From positions 1-34,598 of the forward strand of contig JASHSV010000070.1 in NCBI GenBank assembly GCA_030038535.1: 34,598 nucleotides of DNA, written 5' to 3'. The notes beneath the pieces were generated by a model that was given only the letters and a program-made list of their open reading frames with translations, was not told the DNA's origin and did no database searches. This document shows positions 14,708 through 23,352 of this stretch, piece by piece (the stretch's first letter is position 1; every line of letters begins with the position of its first letter). The translations under genes and the position numbers were made by a program. Source of the stretch: Candidatus Acidiferrales bacterium (GTDB lineage Bacteria > Acidobacteriota > Terriglobia > Acidiferrales > UBA7541).

Positions 14708-16645
14708 CTAGTTCGAGGCCTCGCGCTTGGAAAGGAGAATGTCCCCAATCGTCGCCGTCCGCGAGGATTTGGAGGGACGATACTCCTGGAGCGCCTTGCG
14801 CTCTTCCTGCTGGAGCGCGCCGCGGTAGCTCAGCCCGATGCGGCGCTGCTCAGGATCCTTTTTGACGACCTTGAAGTCGTATTCGTGGCCGACGACGAGC
14901 GGGCTGGACGCCGCTGCATCCTTATCATTTCCTTTTCGCGGCTGCTGGCGGTCGTTCTTGCTGCGGCGCTCCTCAATCTCGCTGATGTGGCAAAGGCCCT
15001 CAATGCCGGGAGCGAGTTCGACGAACGCGCCGAAATTGGTGACGCGCAGCACCTTGCCCTTGACCACCTCGCCGATCTTGTGCGCGGCGGCCCAGTCGGC
15101 CCAGATGTCGTGCACCTGCTTGATGCCCAGCGAAAGGCGGCGGTTCTCCATGTCGATTTTCAACACTTTGGCTTCTACGGTCTCGCCTTTGCGCAGGGCT
15201 TCGCTGGGATGCTTCGGCTTTTCGGTCCAGCGGATGTCGGAGATGTGCACGAGGCCCTCGACGCCCTCTTCCACTTCGACGAACGCGCCGAAATCGGTCA
15301 TGCTGCGGATGCGTCCAGTGACAATCGTGCCCAGCGGATACTTGTCGCGAAGTGTGAGCCACGGGTCGGGAAGGGTCTGCTTCATGCCCAGCGAGATGCG
15401 TCGCTGCTCGGGATCAACCTTCAGGACTTCGACTTCGAGCTCATCACCCAAGGCGACGATTTTCGAAGGGTGCTTGGCGCGCTTGGACCACGTCATCTCG
15501 CTCACATGGACCAGGCCTTCGACGCCCGGTTCGAGCTCGACGAAAGCGCCGTAGTCGGTGATGCCCACCACTTTGCCGATCAGGCGCTGTCCGGCCTTGA
15601 AGCGATCCGGGACGTTTGCCCACGGATCCGGAACGAGCTGCTTGCGGCCAAGCGAGATGCGCATCTTCTCGCGATCGAACTTCAGTACTTTGGCTTCGAT
15701 CTCGTCGCCGACTTTCACCACTTCAGCCGGATTCGTCACGCGGCCCCAAGAGATATCGGTAAGGTGGAGCAGGCCGTCCACGCCGCCGAGATCGACGAAG
15801 ACCCCGTAGTCGGTGATGTTCTTTACCTTGCCGCGGACGATGGCGCCTTCTTCGATCGTGGCGAGGGCGGCGTCGCGCTGCGCCTTCAGCTCCTCCTCGA
15901 GCAACACGCGGCGGCTCAAGACCACGTTGCCGCGCTTGCGGTTCATTTTCAGGATGCGGCAGGTAATGTCCTGTCCGACCCAGCCGTCGAATTCACGCAC
16001 CGGACGCAGGTCCACTTGCGAAGCTGGAAGAAACGCGGGTACGCCCACGTCCACCACCAGGCCGCCGCGGATGCGCTCGGTGATCTTGCCGGTAATGGAT
16101 TCGTGGTTGCGGTGGGCCTTCTCAATGGCCTCCCAAGCGCGTTTGCGGAACGCGCGCAGGAACGAGACGAGCTTGTAGCCTTCTTTTTCTTCGTGCAACG
16201 GCATTACGGGAACGGAGGCGCCGAGCTCGAAGATCATGCCGCCTTTGATATCAGTGAGCTCCTGTGCGGGTATGAGCGCTTCGAATTTTGAGCCCAGGTC
16301 AACCACCACGCCCAAGTCAGTGACCGCCACAATGCGGCCCTCCAGCACGTCGCCTTCGGCGGGCGCTTCGTGCTCGGCCGCGTACTGCTCCAGCAGCGCG
16401 TCCATGCTCTCCGATTCCGAGGGCTCTTTGGGCGCGTGCGAGCGCTTTGGCTCTTTGGCCCGAGCTTCGGGTGCCGCGGCGGCTGCGGCCTCAGCCGGAG
16501 CCTCCGCAATCGCGGAAGTTTCGGCAGGCGGCTCTGAAATATTCGTGGGTGAAGCCTCGGCAGGCGGATGTGCAGCAGTTTCGACTACGGTTGGCGTTTC
16601 GGGATGCAACAGATGTTCAGATGTGTTGTTGTCCATGGCCGACAT
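14708..16645 (-). CDS. rpsA: 30S ribosomal protein S1
   Basis: S1 binds mRNA at the 30S subunit and helps unfold and dock it. Six S1 repeats are visible, beginning at about residues 98 (GDVLEGRIVAVTDLG), 185, 270, 355, 445 and 530; the four C-terminal ones are the most regular (ITDYGVFVDL, ITDYGAFVEL, MTDFGAFVEV, VTNFGAFVEL). A 97-residue Ala/Glu/Pro-rich, low-complexity leader precedes repeat 1. The ORF-track start (16798) adds 51 residues without family character. The ATG at 16645 is preceded by AGGGGAGG and gives 645 aa. HU and HIT follow downstream. The DnaC-like gene lies upstream on the same strand, about 170 bp away. Confidence 0.92.
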   Translation of the reverse strand: MSAMDNNTSEHLLHPETPTVVETAAHPPAEASPTNISEPPAETSAIAEAPAEAAAAAAPEARAKEPKRSHAPKEPSESESMDALLEQYAAEHEAPAEGDVLEGRIVAVTDLGVVVDLGSKFEALIPAQELTDIKGGMIFELGASVPVMPLHEEKEGYKLVSFLRAFRKRAWEAIEKAHRNHESITGKITERIRGGLVVDVGVPAFLPASQVDLRPVREFDGWVGQDITCRILKMNRKRGNVVLSRRVLLEEELKAQRDAALATIEEGAIVRGKVKNITDYGVFVDLGGVDGLLHLTDISWGRVTNPAEVVKVGDEIEAKVLKFDREKMRISLGRKQLVPDPWANVPDRFKAGQRLIGKVVGITDYGAFVELEPGVEGLVHVSEMTWSKRAKHPSKIVALGDELEVEVLKVDPEQRRISLGMKQTLPDPWLTLRDKYPLGTIVTGRIRSMTDFGAFVEVEEGVEGLVHISDIRWTEKPKHPSEALRKGETVEAKVLKIDMENRRLSLGIKQVHDIWADWAAAHKIGEVVKGKVLRVTNFGAFVELAPGIEGLCHISEIEERRSKNDRQQPRKGNDKDAAASSPLVVGHEYDFKVVKKDPEQRRIGLSYRGALQQEERKALQEYRPSKSSRTATIGDILLSKREASN

Positions 16646-16814
16646 TGCGGCCTCCCCTGGCGTTAGATGCCCTGTCCGACCGAGACGTAGAGTCCCTCTA
16701 AAACCCTGCGGAGGGTTGTCAGACAAGGAAGGAAAACAGCTCGTTCGAGGTAAATCCTCGACCGAGAGGATGGTACGCGGCATGAGGGTGGAAGTCAACG
16801 AACGGGTGCGCGAA

Positions 16815-17618
16815 CTATGCGCGGTACGGACCGGCGTGGCGGATTTCGCGGCGGTAGTCGGAAGCCTCGATTTCGATCGTGCGGCACATCTCGTAGAGTC
16901 GCGAGCGGATGCGCTGGCCCACGCGGTCGGCGAGCGAATCTTCGACTCGTGCGAGCATCTGGCCCGAAGGCATGCGCACGGGAGCGCCCGGATCGCGGTC
17001 GGCGTAATTGGTGGTCAGCAGCGTCACGCGGTTTTCGTTGTAGCGCGAATTGAGAATGTAGCCGACGGTGTCGAGCGCCCACGCGGAGGGTTTCGCAGCG
17101 CCCAGGTCGTCCAAGAGCAGGACTTCCATCTTCACGACGGGGTCGAGCACGTCCATTTCGCTCGTCTGGCTCACGGGATTGTAGCTGGACTGGATGGTCT
17201 TGAGCAGCTCGCGATAGTCGTAGAAGATGCCGTCGTGGCCGCGCTTGACGAGTTCGGCGAGCGCGGCAACCGCTAGATGCGTTTTGCCCACGCCGCAGGG
17301 GCCCATTAGGAGCAGCCCTCGGTCGCGCCCGCCGGGATATTCGCGGGCAAACGACTCCACGAGCACTTTGGCCTTGGCGAGACTGGCATTCCACGCTTCG
17401 GCTCGCGAGTCCTGATGCTGCAGGTCCGTCTCGAAACTCTGAAAATCGCAATGGCGGTAATGCCTGGGGATGCGCGCGCGTTCGAAGAGAGATTCTTCGC
17501 GGCCATCTTGTGTGCACGCGCAGAGCACCGCTTCGCGCACCGCCGCGCCGCCCGCCGCGCGAGACTCCACCGTCTTGTAACCTGTGCCTCCGCAGTCGGG
17601 ACAATCTGCGCGCGCCAT
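16815..17618 (-). CDS. DnaC/IstB-type AAA+ ATPase (helicase-loader-like) with N-terminal zinc knuckle
   Basis: The 267-aa protein has an N-terminal cysteine set (Cys6, Cys9, Cys33, Cys35; CPDC and CAC) followed by an AAA+ core. Walker A is GPCGVGKTH (106-114), Walker B is VLLLDDLG, and sensor 1 is LLTTNYADR. This layout matches DnaC/DnaI-type replicative helicase loaders. No transposase lies beside it, so the IstB transposition helper reading is less likely. ATG at 17618 chosen; the upstream TTG at 17654 is possible, and neither start has a ribosome site. It lies on the same strand as, and upstream of, rpsA. Confidence 0.8.
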   Translation of the reverse strand: MARADCPDCGGTGYKTVESRAAGGAAVREAVLCACTQDGREESLFERARIPRHYRHCDFQSFETDLQHQDSRAEAWNASLAKAKVLVESFAREYPGGRDRGLLLMGPCGVGKTHLAVAALAELVKRGHDGIFYDYRELLKTIQSSYNPVSQTSEMDVLDPVVKMEVLLLDDLGAAKPSAWALDTVGYILNSRYNENRVTLLTTNYADRDPGAPVRMPSGQMLARVEDSLADRVGQRIRSRLYEMCRTIEIEASDYRREIRHAGPYRA

Positions 17619-17727
17619 GAAAGGAAGAATAGACGCGAGGGAGCAAGGAGGCAAGCCGCCCGTGAGCGTGGCCTCGGGAGTGGCGAGACCTTGCGGGACG
17701 GCAATGCCGCTTTTTTGTCCCGCCGCT

Positions 17728-18210
17728 TCACTTCGCTGCGCGAAATCCGGCTTTCAACTCCTCCAACCCCGGTCCCGGCGGCAGATCGGAGTGGAATAAG
17801 CGGCGCGAGACCGGAATTGTCCCCATCGGATGCTCCAAGAGATGGAGAACTTCGGCGGTGGTGATCTCCTGGTAGCGGTATTGGCGTTTGCGCAGGCGGA
17901 TCGCGCGCGGCGCAGCGTCGATGTCCGAAGCCGTGACATGCACAATGCCGTCGAACACATAGATCGAGTCCCGCTCGTAGGTAGTGATCAGGTCGGCATC
18001 CTGGCCGGCTCGATTCTTGGCGATCTCTTCGAGGGGGGCTGCAGTGAGAAGCAAGGGAATGTAGCAGGCCTCGCACATCACGGGCTGATCGGCGAGAAAC
18101 AGGTAGTAACCATGGTGGTAGAGAGCGGCCGCCGCAGCCGGACGGTCCTGGGGCCCGGCGGCGAAAGTGAGCACTGGGAATGTGAAGAGCAGGAGCAGTG
18201 GCTTGTGCAT
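17728..18210 (-). CDS. unknown secreted protein after hspR
   Basis: I do not recognise this 160-aa protein. From the ATG at 18210 it has a short basic start and a hydrophobic stretch (KPLLLLFTFPVLTFAAG) like a Sec signal peptide, cleaved probably near Ala-Gly. The mature part contains one CEAC motif (PVMCEACYIP) and a mixed beta pattern (SIYVFDGIVHVTASDI). The ORF-track start at 18264 would bury the signal peptide, so it is rejected. It lies 63 bp after hspR on the same strand and may be the last gene of the dnaK operon, which would make it heat-inducible; that is inference. Confidence 0.55.
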   Translation of the reverse strand: MHKPLLLLFTFPVLTFAAGPQDRPAAAAALYHHGYYLFLADQPVMCEACYIPLLLTAAPLEEIAKNRAGQDADLITTYERDSIYVFDGIVHVTASDIDAAPRAIRLRKRQYRYQEITTAEVLHLLEHPMGTIPVSRRLFHSDLPPGPGLEELKAGFRAAK

Positions 18211-18273
18211 CGGCGTCTGGCGCGTCAAACACCGGAGCAACGGGAAAGTTTCGATTGAGGCCACGCGGCCGCT

Positions 18274-18693
18274 TCAGGACTTGCGGCTCTTGGGCTTGCT
18301 CGCGGCTTCAGCGGGCCTCACGGGAACGATGGCGCCTTTGGGCGGATGCGTGCGCTCGGAGGACACGCCGTGGGCCAGTTCCTGTTGGAGAAGGCGCAGA
18401 AACTCCTCCATCTGTTCCTGCATGTGGTTCATCCGCTCGCGCATGTTCAGGATGATTTCGATTCCGGCCAGGTTCACGCCCATCTCGCGCGCAAGGTTCA
18501 GGACGATTTCCAGGCGCTCAATGTCGGAGGGGGTATAGAGCCGCGTATTGCCCTCCGAACGCGAGGGTTTGATCAGTCCGTGACGCTCGTAGAGCCGCAG
18601 GGTCTGCGGATGGACCTTGTAGAGCTCGGCTACGGAACTGATCATGTAGCCGACCGCGCCGCGTTTTTTGGTTCGTGCGGACATGGCAGTCAC
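18274..18693 (-). CDS. hspR: HspR, MerR-family heat-shock repressor
   Basis: The 139-aa protein has the MerR winged-helix pattern at its N-terminus ([46 protein letters not shown]), followed by [18 protein letters not shown] and a helical dimerisation segment, as in HspR. HspR represses dnaK operons by binding HAIR inverted repeats, with DnaK as corepressor in Streptomyces. Here the gene follows dnaJ, overlapping its stop in a GTGA arrangement, so it is translationally coupled. GTG at 18693 has GAGAAGG upstream; ATG at 18684 is an alternative. A matching HAIR element lies in front of dnaK, indicating autoregulation. Confidence 0.9.
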   Translation of the reverse strand: MTAMSARTKKRGAVGYMISSVAELYKVHPQTLRLYERHGLIKPSRSEGNTRLYTPSDIERLEIVLNLAREMGVNLAGIEIILNMRERMNHMQEQMEEFLRLLQQELAHGVSSERTHPPKGAIVPVRPAEAASKPKSRKS

Positions 18694-19844
18694 CGGGAAG
18701 CCTTCTCGAAAATCTCCTTGCGCGGGTCCTGCTCGTAGAAACGGCCCAGATCCCGGAGCAATTGTCGCGCGCGCTCGTCCACCGTGCTCGGCGGGACGAT
18801 TTGCACTTCCACGTATTGGTCGCCCCGATGGCGCGGGTCGCGCACCGGCGCAACTCCCTTTTCGCGCAGACGAAACTTCTGGCCGCTGGCCGTCCCGGGG
18901 GGGATGCGAAGCAGGGAGCGCCCGTCGATGGTGGGTACCTCGATCTTGGCGCCCAACGCGGCTTCGGCCACCGTCACGGGCACGTTCGTATAGATATCGT
19001 CGCCTCGCCTCTCGAAATAGGGGTGCGCGGCGACGCGTGTGACGATGTAGAGATCTCCGGGCCCCGCGCCCGGCAGCGGAACATTACCGTGGCGGGCAAC
19101 ACGGACGCGCGAGCCGGTCTCTACCCCCGCAGGGATGCGCACATCGATGGTTTCGGTGCGGCGCACTCGCCCTTCGCCGTCGCAGGTGCGGCAGGGATCA
19201 CCCACATGCCCGGTGCCCCCGCAGCGCTGGCAGGTGACGTTAAAGCGCATGCCCATGGTGGATTGCGCACGCCGTCCGCTCCCGCCGCAAACCGGGCAGG
19301 TCTTCTCGGTGCCGGCGGCCGCCCCGCTGCCGTGGCAGGTGGGGCAGGTCTCCAGACGCGTGAAGCTGATCTTTTCCACCGTGCCCCGGATCGCCTTCCA
19401 AAAATCGATGTCCACCTGGTATTCCAGGTCGGCGGGCACTTCCACCGCTTGACGCTGGGCCGCTCGCCCGCCCATGCCGGAAAAAAACTGCGAAAAGACA
19501 TCGCGGAAACTTCCGCCGCCGGGAGCGCCCGCGGATTCAAATCCTTCGAAATCCACCGGAACGTCGCCGGGGCCGGCGCCATGCGGTGCTCCAGAGCCCG
19601 GCGGAGGTATATGGTTCGAATAGAAGCCGTACTGGTCGTAGGTGGCGCGTTTTTTTGAATCCGAGAGGACGTCGTAAGCCTCTTGAATCTGCTTGAATTT
19701 TTCCTCGGCGGATTTATCACCGGGGTTCAGATCGGGATGATGCTTGCGCGCGAGTTTGCGATACGCCTGGCGGATCTCCTTGGCCGTGGCCTTGCGGCGA
19801 ACGCCCAGCAGTTCGTAAAAGTCCGTTTTGGTCGTGGTGGCCAT
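18690..19844 (-). CDS. dnaJ: chaperone DnaJ
   Basis: The 384-aa DnaJ has a J-domain with the HPD motif in [10 protein letters not shown], a short Gly/Pro-rich linker, and four CxxCxGxG-type zinc repeats ([32 protein letters not shown]). C-terminal substrate-binding beta-domains follow ([19 protein letters not shown]). It stimulates the DnaK ATPase and delivers unfolded clients. Full length (about 370-385). The ATG has no strong ribosome site. It is downstream of the unknown 127-aa gene (76-bp gap) and its stop overlaps hspR. Confidence 0.97.
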   Translation of the reverse strand: MATTTKTDFYELLGVRRKATAKEIRQAYRKLARKHHPDLNPGDKSAEEKFKQIQEAYDVLSDSKKRATYDQYGFYSNHIPPPGSGAPHGAGPGDVPVDFEGFESAGAPGGGSFRDVFSQFFSGMGGRAAQRQAVEVPADLEYQVDIDFWKAIRGTVEKISFTRLETCPTCHGSGAAAGTEKTCPVCGGSGRRAQSTMGMRFNVTCQRCGGTGHVGDPCRTCDGEGRVRRTETIDVRIPAGVETGSRVRVARHGNVPLPGAGPGDLYIVTRVAAHPYFERRGDDIYTNVPVTVAEAALGAKIEVPTIDGRSLLRIPPGTASGQKFRLREKGVAPVRDPRHRGDQYVEVQIVPPSTVDERARQLLRDLGRFYEQDPRKEIFEKASR

Positions 19845-19920
19845 GGCTCACATACGTGCCCATCCCCTGGACTTGCGCAGACAGAAACCGCAGGGCCCCG
19901 ATGCCCTCCGGCGTCCTGCC

Positions 19921-20304
19921 CTACAGCTTGGCCCAGCGGGCATTGATTTCCGCCAGCTCCTGATGTTCCTGACCCAGCTCAAGACGGCGACGGCGCTGCT
20001 CTTCGGTGCGCAGCCCCATCGCCGCTTCCTTTTGATTGGCCCGCTCCAGCCAGCGATCCACGGTTGCCAGGCGCTCCGCGACCGTTTCATTCGAAGCCCG
20101 GAAGCGGAGCGTGGCGCCGGTGATTTCCACCGCGCGGGGAATAAAGTCGCCGGCGACCTGCCCTTGCGCCTCGTAAAACAGCCGTTTCCAGTCGGCGCCG
20201 GGAGACTCGGAAAGGCTCACGTGGACGAGGTAGAGATTATCTTTCAGCTTCTGGACTGCCTGTGGCGGTGCGATCCGTCGCACTCCCTCAGCGCCAGCAC
20301 TCAA
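19921..20304 (-). CDS. unknown 127-aa protein between dnaK and dnaJ
   Basis: I do not recognise this protein. It occupies the place often taken by grpE in dnaK operons but shows no GrpE signature (no long N-terminal coiled coil plus beta domain). It has a predicted beta-alpha core (NLYLVHVSLSES, DWKRLFYEAQ, AVEITGATLRFRAS) ending in a helix, ERLATVDRWLERANQK, and an Arg/Glu-rich C-terminal helix, RTEEQRRRRLELGQEHQEL. The ORF track uses GTG at 20334. A TTG at 20304 preceded by GGGAGGAG is the better start. It lies 80 bp after dnaK, separated by a hairpin. Heat-shock control is expected from the operon. Confidence 0.6.
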   Translation of the reverse strand: MSAGAEGVRRIAPPQAVQKLKDNLYLVHVSLSESPGADWKRLFYEAQGQVAGDFIPRAVEITGATLRFRASNETVAERLATVDRWLERANQKEAAMGLRTEEQRRRRLELGQEHQELAEINARWAKL

Positions 20305-20310
20305 CTTGGG

Positions 20311-20318
20311 CTCCTCCC
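20311..20318 (-). promoter_or_regulatory. strong Shine-Dalgarno of the dnaK-dnaJ intermediate gene
   Basis: GGGAGGAG on the minus strand precedes a TTG at 20304 by 6 bases. The GTG at 20334 used by the ORF track has no equivalent site. Confidence 0.55.
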
Positions 20319-20340
20319 GCCCGCGGCGGGCCACTGCCGA

Positions 20341-20367
20341 GGGCCTGCCTTCTTCAGGCAGAGGCCC
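20341..20367 (-). other. intercistronic hairpin downstream of dnaK
   Basis: GGGCC-TGCCT and AGGCA-GAGGCCC form an imperfect stem with a 4-5-base loop in the dnaK-to-127-aa gap. No T-run follows on the minus strand. It could act as an mRNA processing or stability element that keeps DnaK levels above those of the downstream proteins. Confidence 0.4.
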
Positions 20368-20384
20368 TTCTCACCCAGAAAGGT

Positions 20385-22310
20385 TCAGTTCGGACGCTTG
20401 GATTCGTCCACGTCCACGTACTCGGCATCGATAACATCTTCCTTCTTGCCGCCCGCTGCGGCGTCGTTCGCGGCCCCGGGAGCCCCGGACCCTCCGGCCC
20501 CGGCAGCAGCGCCGGCCTTGTACATCGCCTCCGCCAGGCGGTGCGAGGCACGCGTCAACGCTTCCGTGGCCGACTGCATGCGCTCCGCCCCGCCTTCGGC
20601 GATCGCCTTCTTGGCTTCCTCAATGGCCTGCTCCGCGGCGTGAACGTCCGACTCGGCCAGTTTCTCGCGGTTCTCGCGAATCAGCTTTTCCGTCTGATAC
20701 ACGAGATTATCCGCGCGGTTGCGGGCCTCCACCTCTTCCAGGTGCTTCTTGTCTTCCGCGGCGTGCGACTCCGCCTCACGGCGCATACGTTCCGCATCGT
20801 CCTTAGAGAGGCCGGTGGACGCCGTGATCGTGATCTTTTGCTCCTTGTTTGTTGCCTTGTCCTTCGCGGTGACGTTCAGGATGCCGTTCGCGTCGATGTC
20901 GAAGGTCACCTCAATCTGCGGCAGGCCGCGCGGTGCCGGGGGAATCCCCAGAAGCTTGAATTTGCCGAGCGTGCGGTTGTCGCGCGCCATGGGGCGCTCC
21001 CCCTGCAGGACGTGAATCTCCACCTCCGGTTGGTTGTCCGCGGCGGTCGAGAAAATCTCCGCCTTGCGCGTGGGAATCGTCGTGTTGCGCTGGATCATGG
21101 TTGTCATCACGCCGCCCAGCGTTTCCACACCCAGCGAGAGCGGGGTAACGTCAAGCAACAGGATGTCTTTCACCTCTCCGCCCAGCACGCCGCCCTGGAT
21201 GGCCGCCCCTACGGCGACGACCTCGTCAGGGTTCACGCCCTTGTGCGGCTCTTTTCCGCCGAACAACTGCTTGACGATTTCCTGCACCTTGGGCATGCGC
21301 GTCGCGCCGCCCACGAGCACGACTTCGTCGATTTTATCGGGCGTCACGCCCGCATCCGCCATGGCCTGCTTCACAGGACCCTTAGTGCGCTCTAGCAGAT
21401 CTTCCGATAGCTGCTCAAGCTTGGCCCGGGTGATCTTGATCAGCAGGTGCTTGGGACCGGAAGCATCCGCAGTCACGAACGGAAGGTTCACCTCCGTCTC
21501 CGTCATCTGCGATAGCTCGATCTTGGCTTTCTCGGCAGCTTCCTTCAGCCGCTGGATCGCCATGCGGTCCTTGCTCAGGTCCACCCCCTGCTCCCTCTTG
21601 AATTCGGCGATCAGATAATCCATCACCTTAATGTCGATATCGTCGCCGCCCAGGTGCGTATCACCGTTGGTGGCCTTCACCTCCACCACGCCTTCCCCCA
21701 CCTCCAGGATCGAAATATCGAAAGTCCCGCCGCCCAGGTCGAACACCGCGATGGTTTCGTCCTTTTTCTTGTCCAGGCCGTAGGCCAGCGCAGCGGCTGT
21801 GGGCTCGTTGATAATCCGCACCACTTCCATGCCCGCGATTTCTCCCGCCTGCTTGGTGGCCTGCCGCTGGCTGTCGTTGAAATACGCCGGGACCGTGATC
21901 ACAGCCTTCTGTATCTTCTCGCCCAGGAAATCTTCCGCCGCGCCCTTCAACTTGCCGAGAATCATGGCCGAGATCTGCTCCGGGCTGTACGGCTTGCCCG
22001 CAATCTCCACTCGCGCGTGATTGTCCTGGCCGCCCATCACCTTATAGGGCACGCGCTTCTGCTCGTCCTGAACTTCATCCGCGCGCTTGCCCATAAACCG
22101 CTTGATCGAATACACCGTGTTCTCCGGGTTGGTCACCGCCTGCCGCTTCGCTACCTGCCCCACCAGACGCTCACCGGCCTTGGTGATGGCCACCACAGAG
22201 GGAGTGGTGCGCCCCCCTTCCTGGTTGGGGATGACCACGGGCTCCCCGCCTTGCATCACCGCGACGACTGAGTTCGTGGTGCCGAGATCAATCCCAATAA
22301 TCTTGCTCAT
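20385..22310 (-). CDS. dnaK: chaperone DnaK (Hsp70)
   Basis: The 641-aa Hsp70 has all expected landmarks: [16 protein letters not shown] (phosphate 1), [31 protein letters not shown] (phosphate 2), [12 protein letters not shown], the linker [20 protein letters not shown], the substrate domain, and a C-terminal helical lid. The tail ends in a Gly/Ala-rich stretch, then [20 protein letters not shown], equivalent to the acidic tail of bacterial DnaK. It binds hydrophobic peptides in ATP-driven cycles with DnaJ and GrpE. The ATG is preceded by GGGAGGAAGG. It is the first gene of the operon, under the promoter/HAIR element described separately. Confidence 0.98.
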   Translation of the reverse strand: MSKIIGIDLGTTNSVVAVMQGGEPVVIPNQEGGRTTPSVVAITKAGERLVGQVAKRQAVTNPENTVYSIKRFMGKRADEVQDEQKRVPYKVMGGQDNHARVEIAGKPYSPEQISAMILGKLKGAAEDFLGEKIQKAVITVPAYFNDSQRQATKQAGEIAGMEVVRIINEPTAAALAYGLDKKKDETIAVFDLGGGTFDISILEVGEGVVEVKATNGDTHLGGDDIDIKVMDYLIAEFKREQGVDLSKDRMAIQRLKEAAEKAKIELSQMTETEVNLPFVTADASGPKHLLIKITRAKLEQLSEDLLERTKGPVKQAMADAGVTPDKIDEVVLVGGATRMPKVQEIVKQLFGGKEPHKGVNPDEVVAVGAAIQGGVLGGEVKDILLLDVTPLSLGVETLGGVMTTMIQRNTTIPTRKAEIFSTAADNQPEVEIHVLQGERPMARDNRTLGKFKLLGIPPAPRGLPQIEVTFDIDANGILNVTAKDKATNKEQKITITASTGLSKDDAERMRREAESHAAEDKKHLEEVEARNRADNLVYQTEKLIRENREKLAESDVHAAEQAIEEAKKAIAEGGAERMQSATEALTRASHRLAEAMYKAGAAAGAGGSGAPGAANDAAAGGKKEDVIDAEYVDVDESKRPN

Positions 22311-22381
22311 CGAAGCCTTCCTCCCAAATAAGCGCCCCGAACCTTAGTGCCCGGGGTCACAATTGCCACAAATCGTTGGCT

Positions 22382-22410
22382 ATTATGCATCTTGAGTGTA
22401 TTGTTGTCAA
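22382..22410 (-). promoter_or_regulatory. dnaK operon promoter, sigma70 type
   Basis: On the minus strand, TTGACA (perfect -35, 22405-22410) and CATAAT (5 of 6 -10, 22382-22387) are separated by exactly 17 bp. Transcription would begin near 22375, giving a leader of about 65 bases to the dnaK ATG. Confidence 0.75.
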
Positions 22411-22411
22411 G
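22391..22411. promoter_or_regulatory. HAIR-type HspR operator inside the dnaK promoter
   Basis: CTTGAGT (22391-22397), seven bases, then TGTCAAG (22405-22411). The known HAIR consensus is CTTGAGT-N7-ACTCAAG; here one arm is perfect and the other matches at 5 of 7 positions, with the exact N7 spacing. The changed arm is what creates the TTGACA -35 box on the minus strand. The operator covers the -35 box and most of the spacer, so HspR binding should block RNA polymerase. hspR itself is in the operon. Confidence 0.75.
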
Positions 22412-22690
22412 TCTGACTTTCGGCCTTCCCTCGCCGCATCTAACCCATTTATTTACAAAAGCTAACAAGGAGCCTCGGGACCGGATTCCCCGCCGAGGAA
22501 GGCATCCCCTTCCCATTCGACGGGCATCGAAATTCTTGCAGCCGATCCGAGGGTATTCAGGTGATTTGCTTGCCCGCTCGCGGCCTTTCCTCAAATCGCC
22601 CGACCGGCGAGTGCACGATGGGAGATTCGGAGTAAGATACCAGGTCGATTCAAGTCCAATGCTGTGCGGCGAGCCCGGAGGGGAATCGAG
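22412..22690. other. intergenic region between dnaK and the DsbA-like gene
   Basis: With the dnaK promoter this makes a gene-free stretch of 380 bases. I see no supported ORF or RNA gene. The only structure noted is a perfect 6-bp dyad, CCTCGG (22473-22478) and CCGAGG (22493-22498), 14 bases apart, which could be an operator or hairpin for the plus-strand dsbA-like gene. The Shine-Dalgarno of that gene (GGAGGGG) lies at the right end. I found no convincing -35/-10 pair for it. Confidence 0.4.
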
Positions 22691-23350
22691 ATGCGATTCT
22701 GGAGCGGTCTAGCGGCATTTGGAGCAGCGATGGCGCTCGCGGCCACCGTATCGGGTGCCGGAGCCAGGCAGACTCGGCAGCAGGCGAAACCTGCTGCCGA
22801 AGTGGAACCGGGACCGCCGGACAAGTCGCTGGGCTCGTCAAGCGCGCCGATCGTTATGGAAGTCTTCAGCGACTATTCCTGCCCAGTGTGCAGGTCCTTT
22901 TACATCGGAGCAATCCGGCCCTTGCTGGAAGATTATGTGGCCGCCGGGAAACTGCGGATTATCCATCGCGACTTTCCGCTCACCGGAGTCCCCGGCCACG
23001 AGCACTCGCGCCAGGCCGCGCTCTACGAGACAGCCGCGGCGCGCATCGGAAAATTTGAGGAAGTCGATGCGGCACTCTACGACAAGCAAGCGGTCTGGTC
23101 GCACGACGGGAGTGTGGATGCCGTGGTAGCGGCCGTGCTTTCTCCGCGGGATCTGGCTCGAGTGCGCGAGATGGTGCAGAACGGCAAAGTGGACTCCTAC
23201 GTGGACAGCGACAAGGCTCTGGGAACCTCGAAACGGGTGAGCTCCACGCCCACGATCTACGTCACCGCGCACGGGAGAACCGAGCTCGTGCCGGGAAATG
23301 TCTCCTATTCTCTGCTGCGGCGCTTCCTCGACGAACAGCTTCAGAGGTAG
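22691..23350 (+). CDS. exported DsbA-like thioredoxin-fold protein
   Basis: The 219-aa protein starts with a signal-type stretch (LAAFGAAMALAATVSGAGA). It has a DsbA-family thioredoxin domain with the active site CPVC (Cys64, Cys67) in EVFSDYSCPVCRSF and a cis-Pro loop in VSSTPTIYV. Such proteins make or transfer disulfides in the periplasm. The ATG is at 22691, with GGAGGGG 8 bases upstream, rather than the ORF-track GTG at 22664. The following MauE-like gene starts 2 bases after its stop, implying a coupled pair: an exported thioredoxin and a membrane redox partner. Confidence 0.85.
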   Translation: MRFWSGLAAFGAAMALAATVSGAGARQTRQQAKPAAEVEPGPPDKSLGSSSAPIVMEVFSDYSCPVCRSFYIGAIRPLLEDYVAAGKLRIIHRDFPLTGVPGHEHSRQAALYETAAARIGKFEEVDAALYDKQAVWSHDGSVDAVVAAVLSPRDLARVREMVQNGKVDSYVDSDKALGTSKRVSSTPTIYVTAHGRTELVPGNVSYSLLRRFLDEQLQR

Positions 23351-23352
23351 CG

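Noticed and set aside
14885-16291. 468-aa plus-strand ORF
   Set aside because: It lies fully antisense to rpsA. Its translation has no family pattern and simply mirrors the GC-rich codon structure of the S1 gene.
16815-17618. IstB part of an IS21-type element
   Set aside because: No IstA transposase and no terminal inverted repeats nearby; the N-terminal zinc cysteines fit a helicase-loader-like protein better.
18675-19658. 327-aa plus-strand ORF
   Set aside because: Antisense to dnaJ, whose four zinc motifs and J-domain clearly identify the real frame.
20262-21395. 377-aa plus-strand ORF
   Set aside because: Antisense to dnaK; Arg/Leu/Val-rich composition without a recognisable domain.
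22311-22411. CIRCE element for HrcA control of dnaK
   Set aside because: No TTAGCACTC-N9-GAGTGCTAA-like sequence is present; the inverted repeat fits HAIR with N7 spacing instead.
22347-22712. 121-aa plus-strand ORF
   Set aside because: It covers the dnaK promoter/HAIR element and the start of the DsbA-like gene; no ribosome site or domain.
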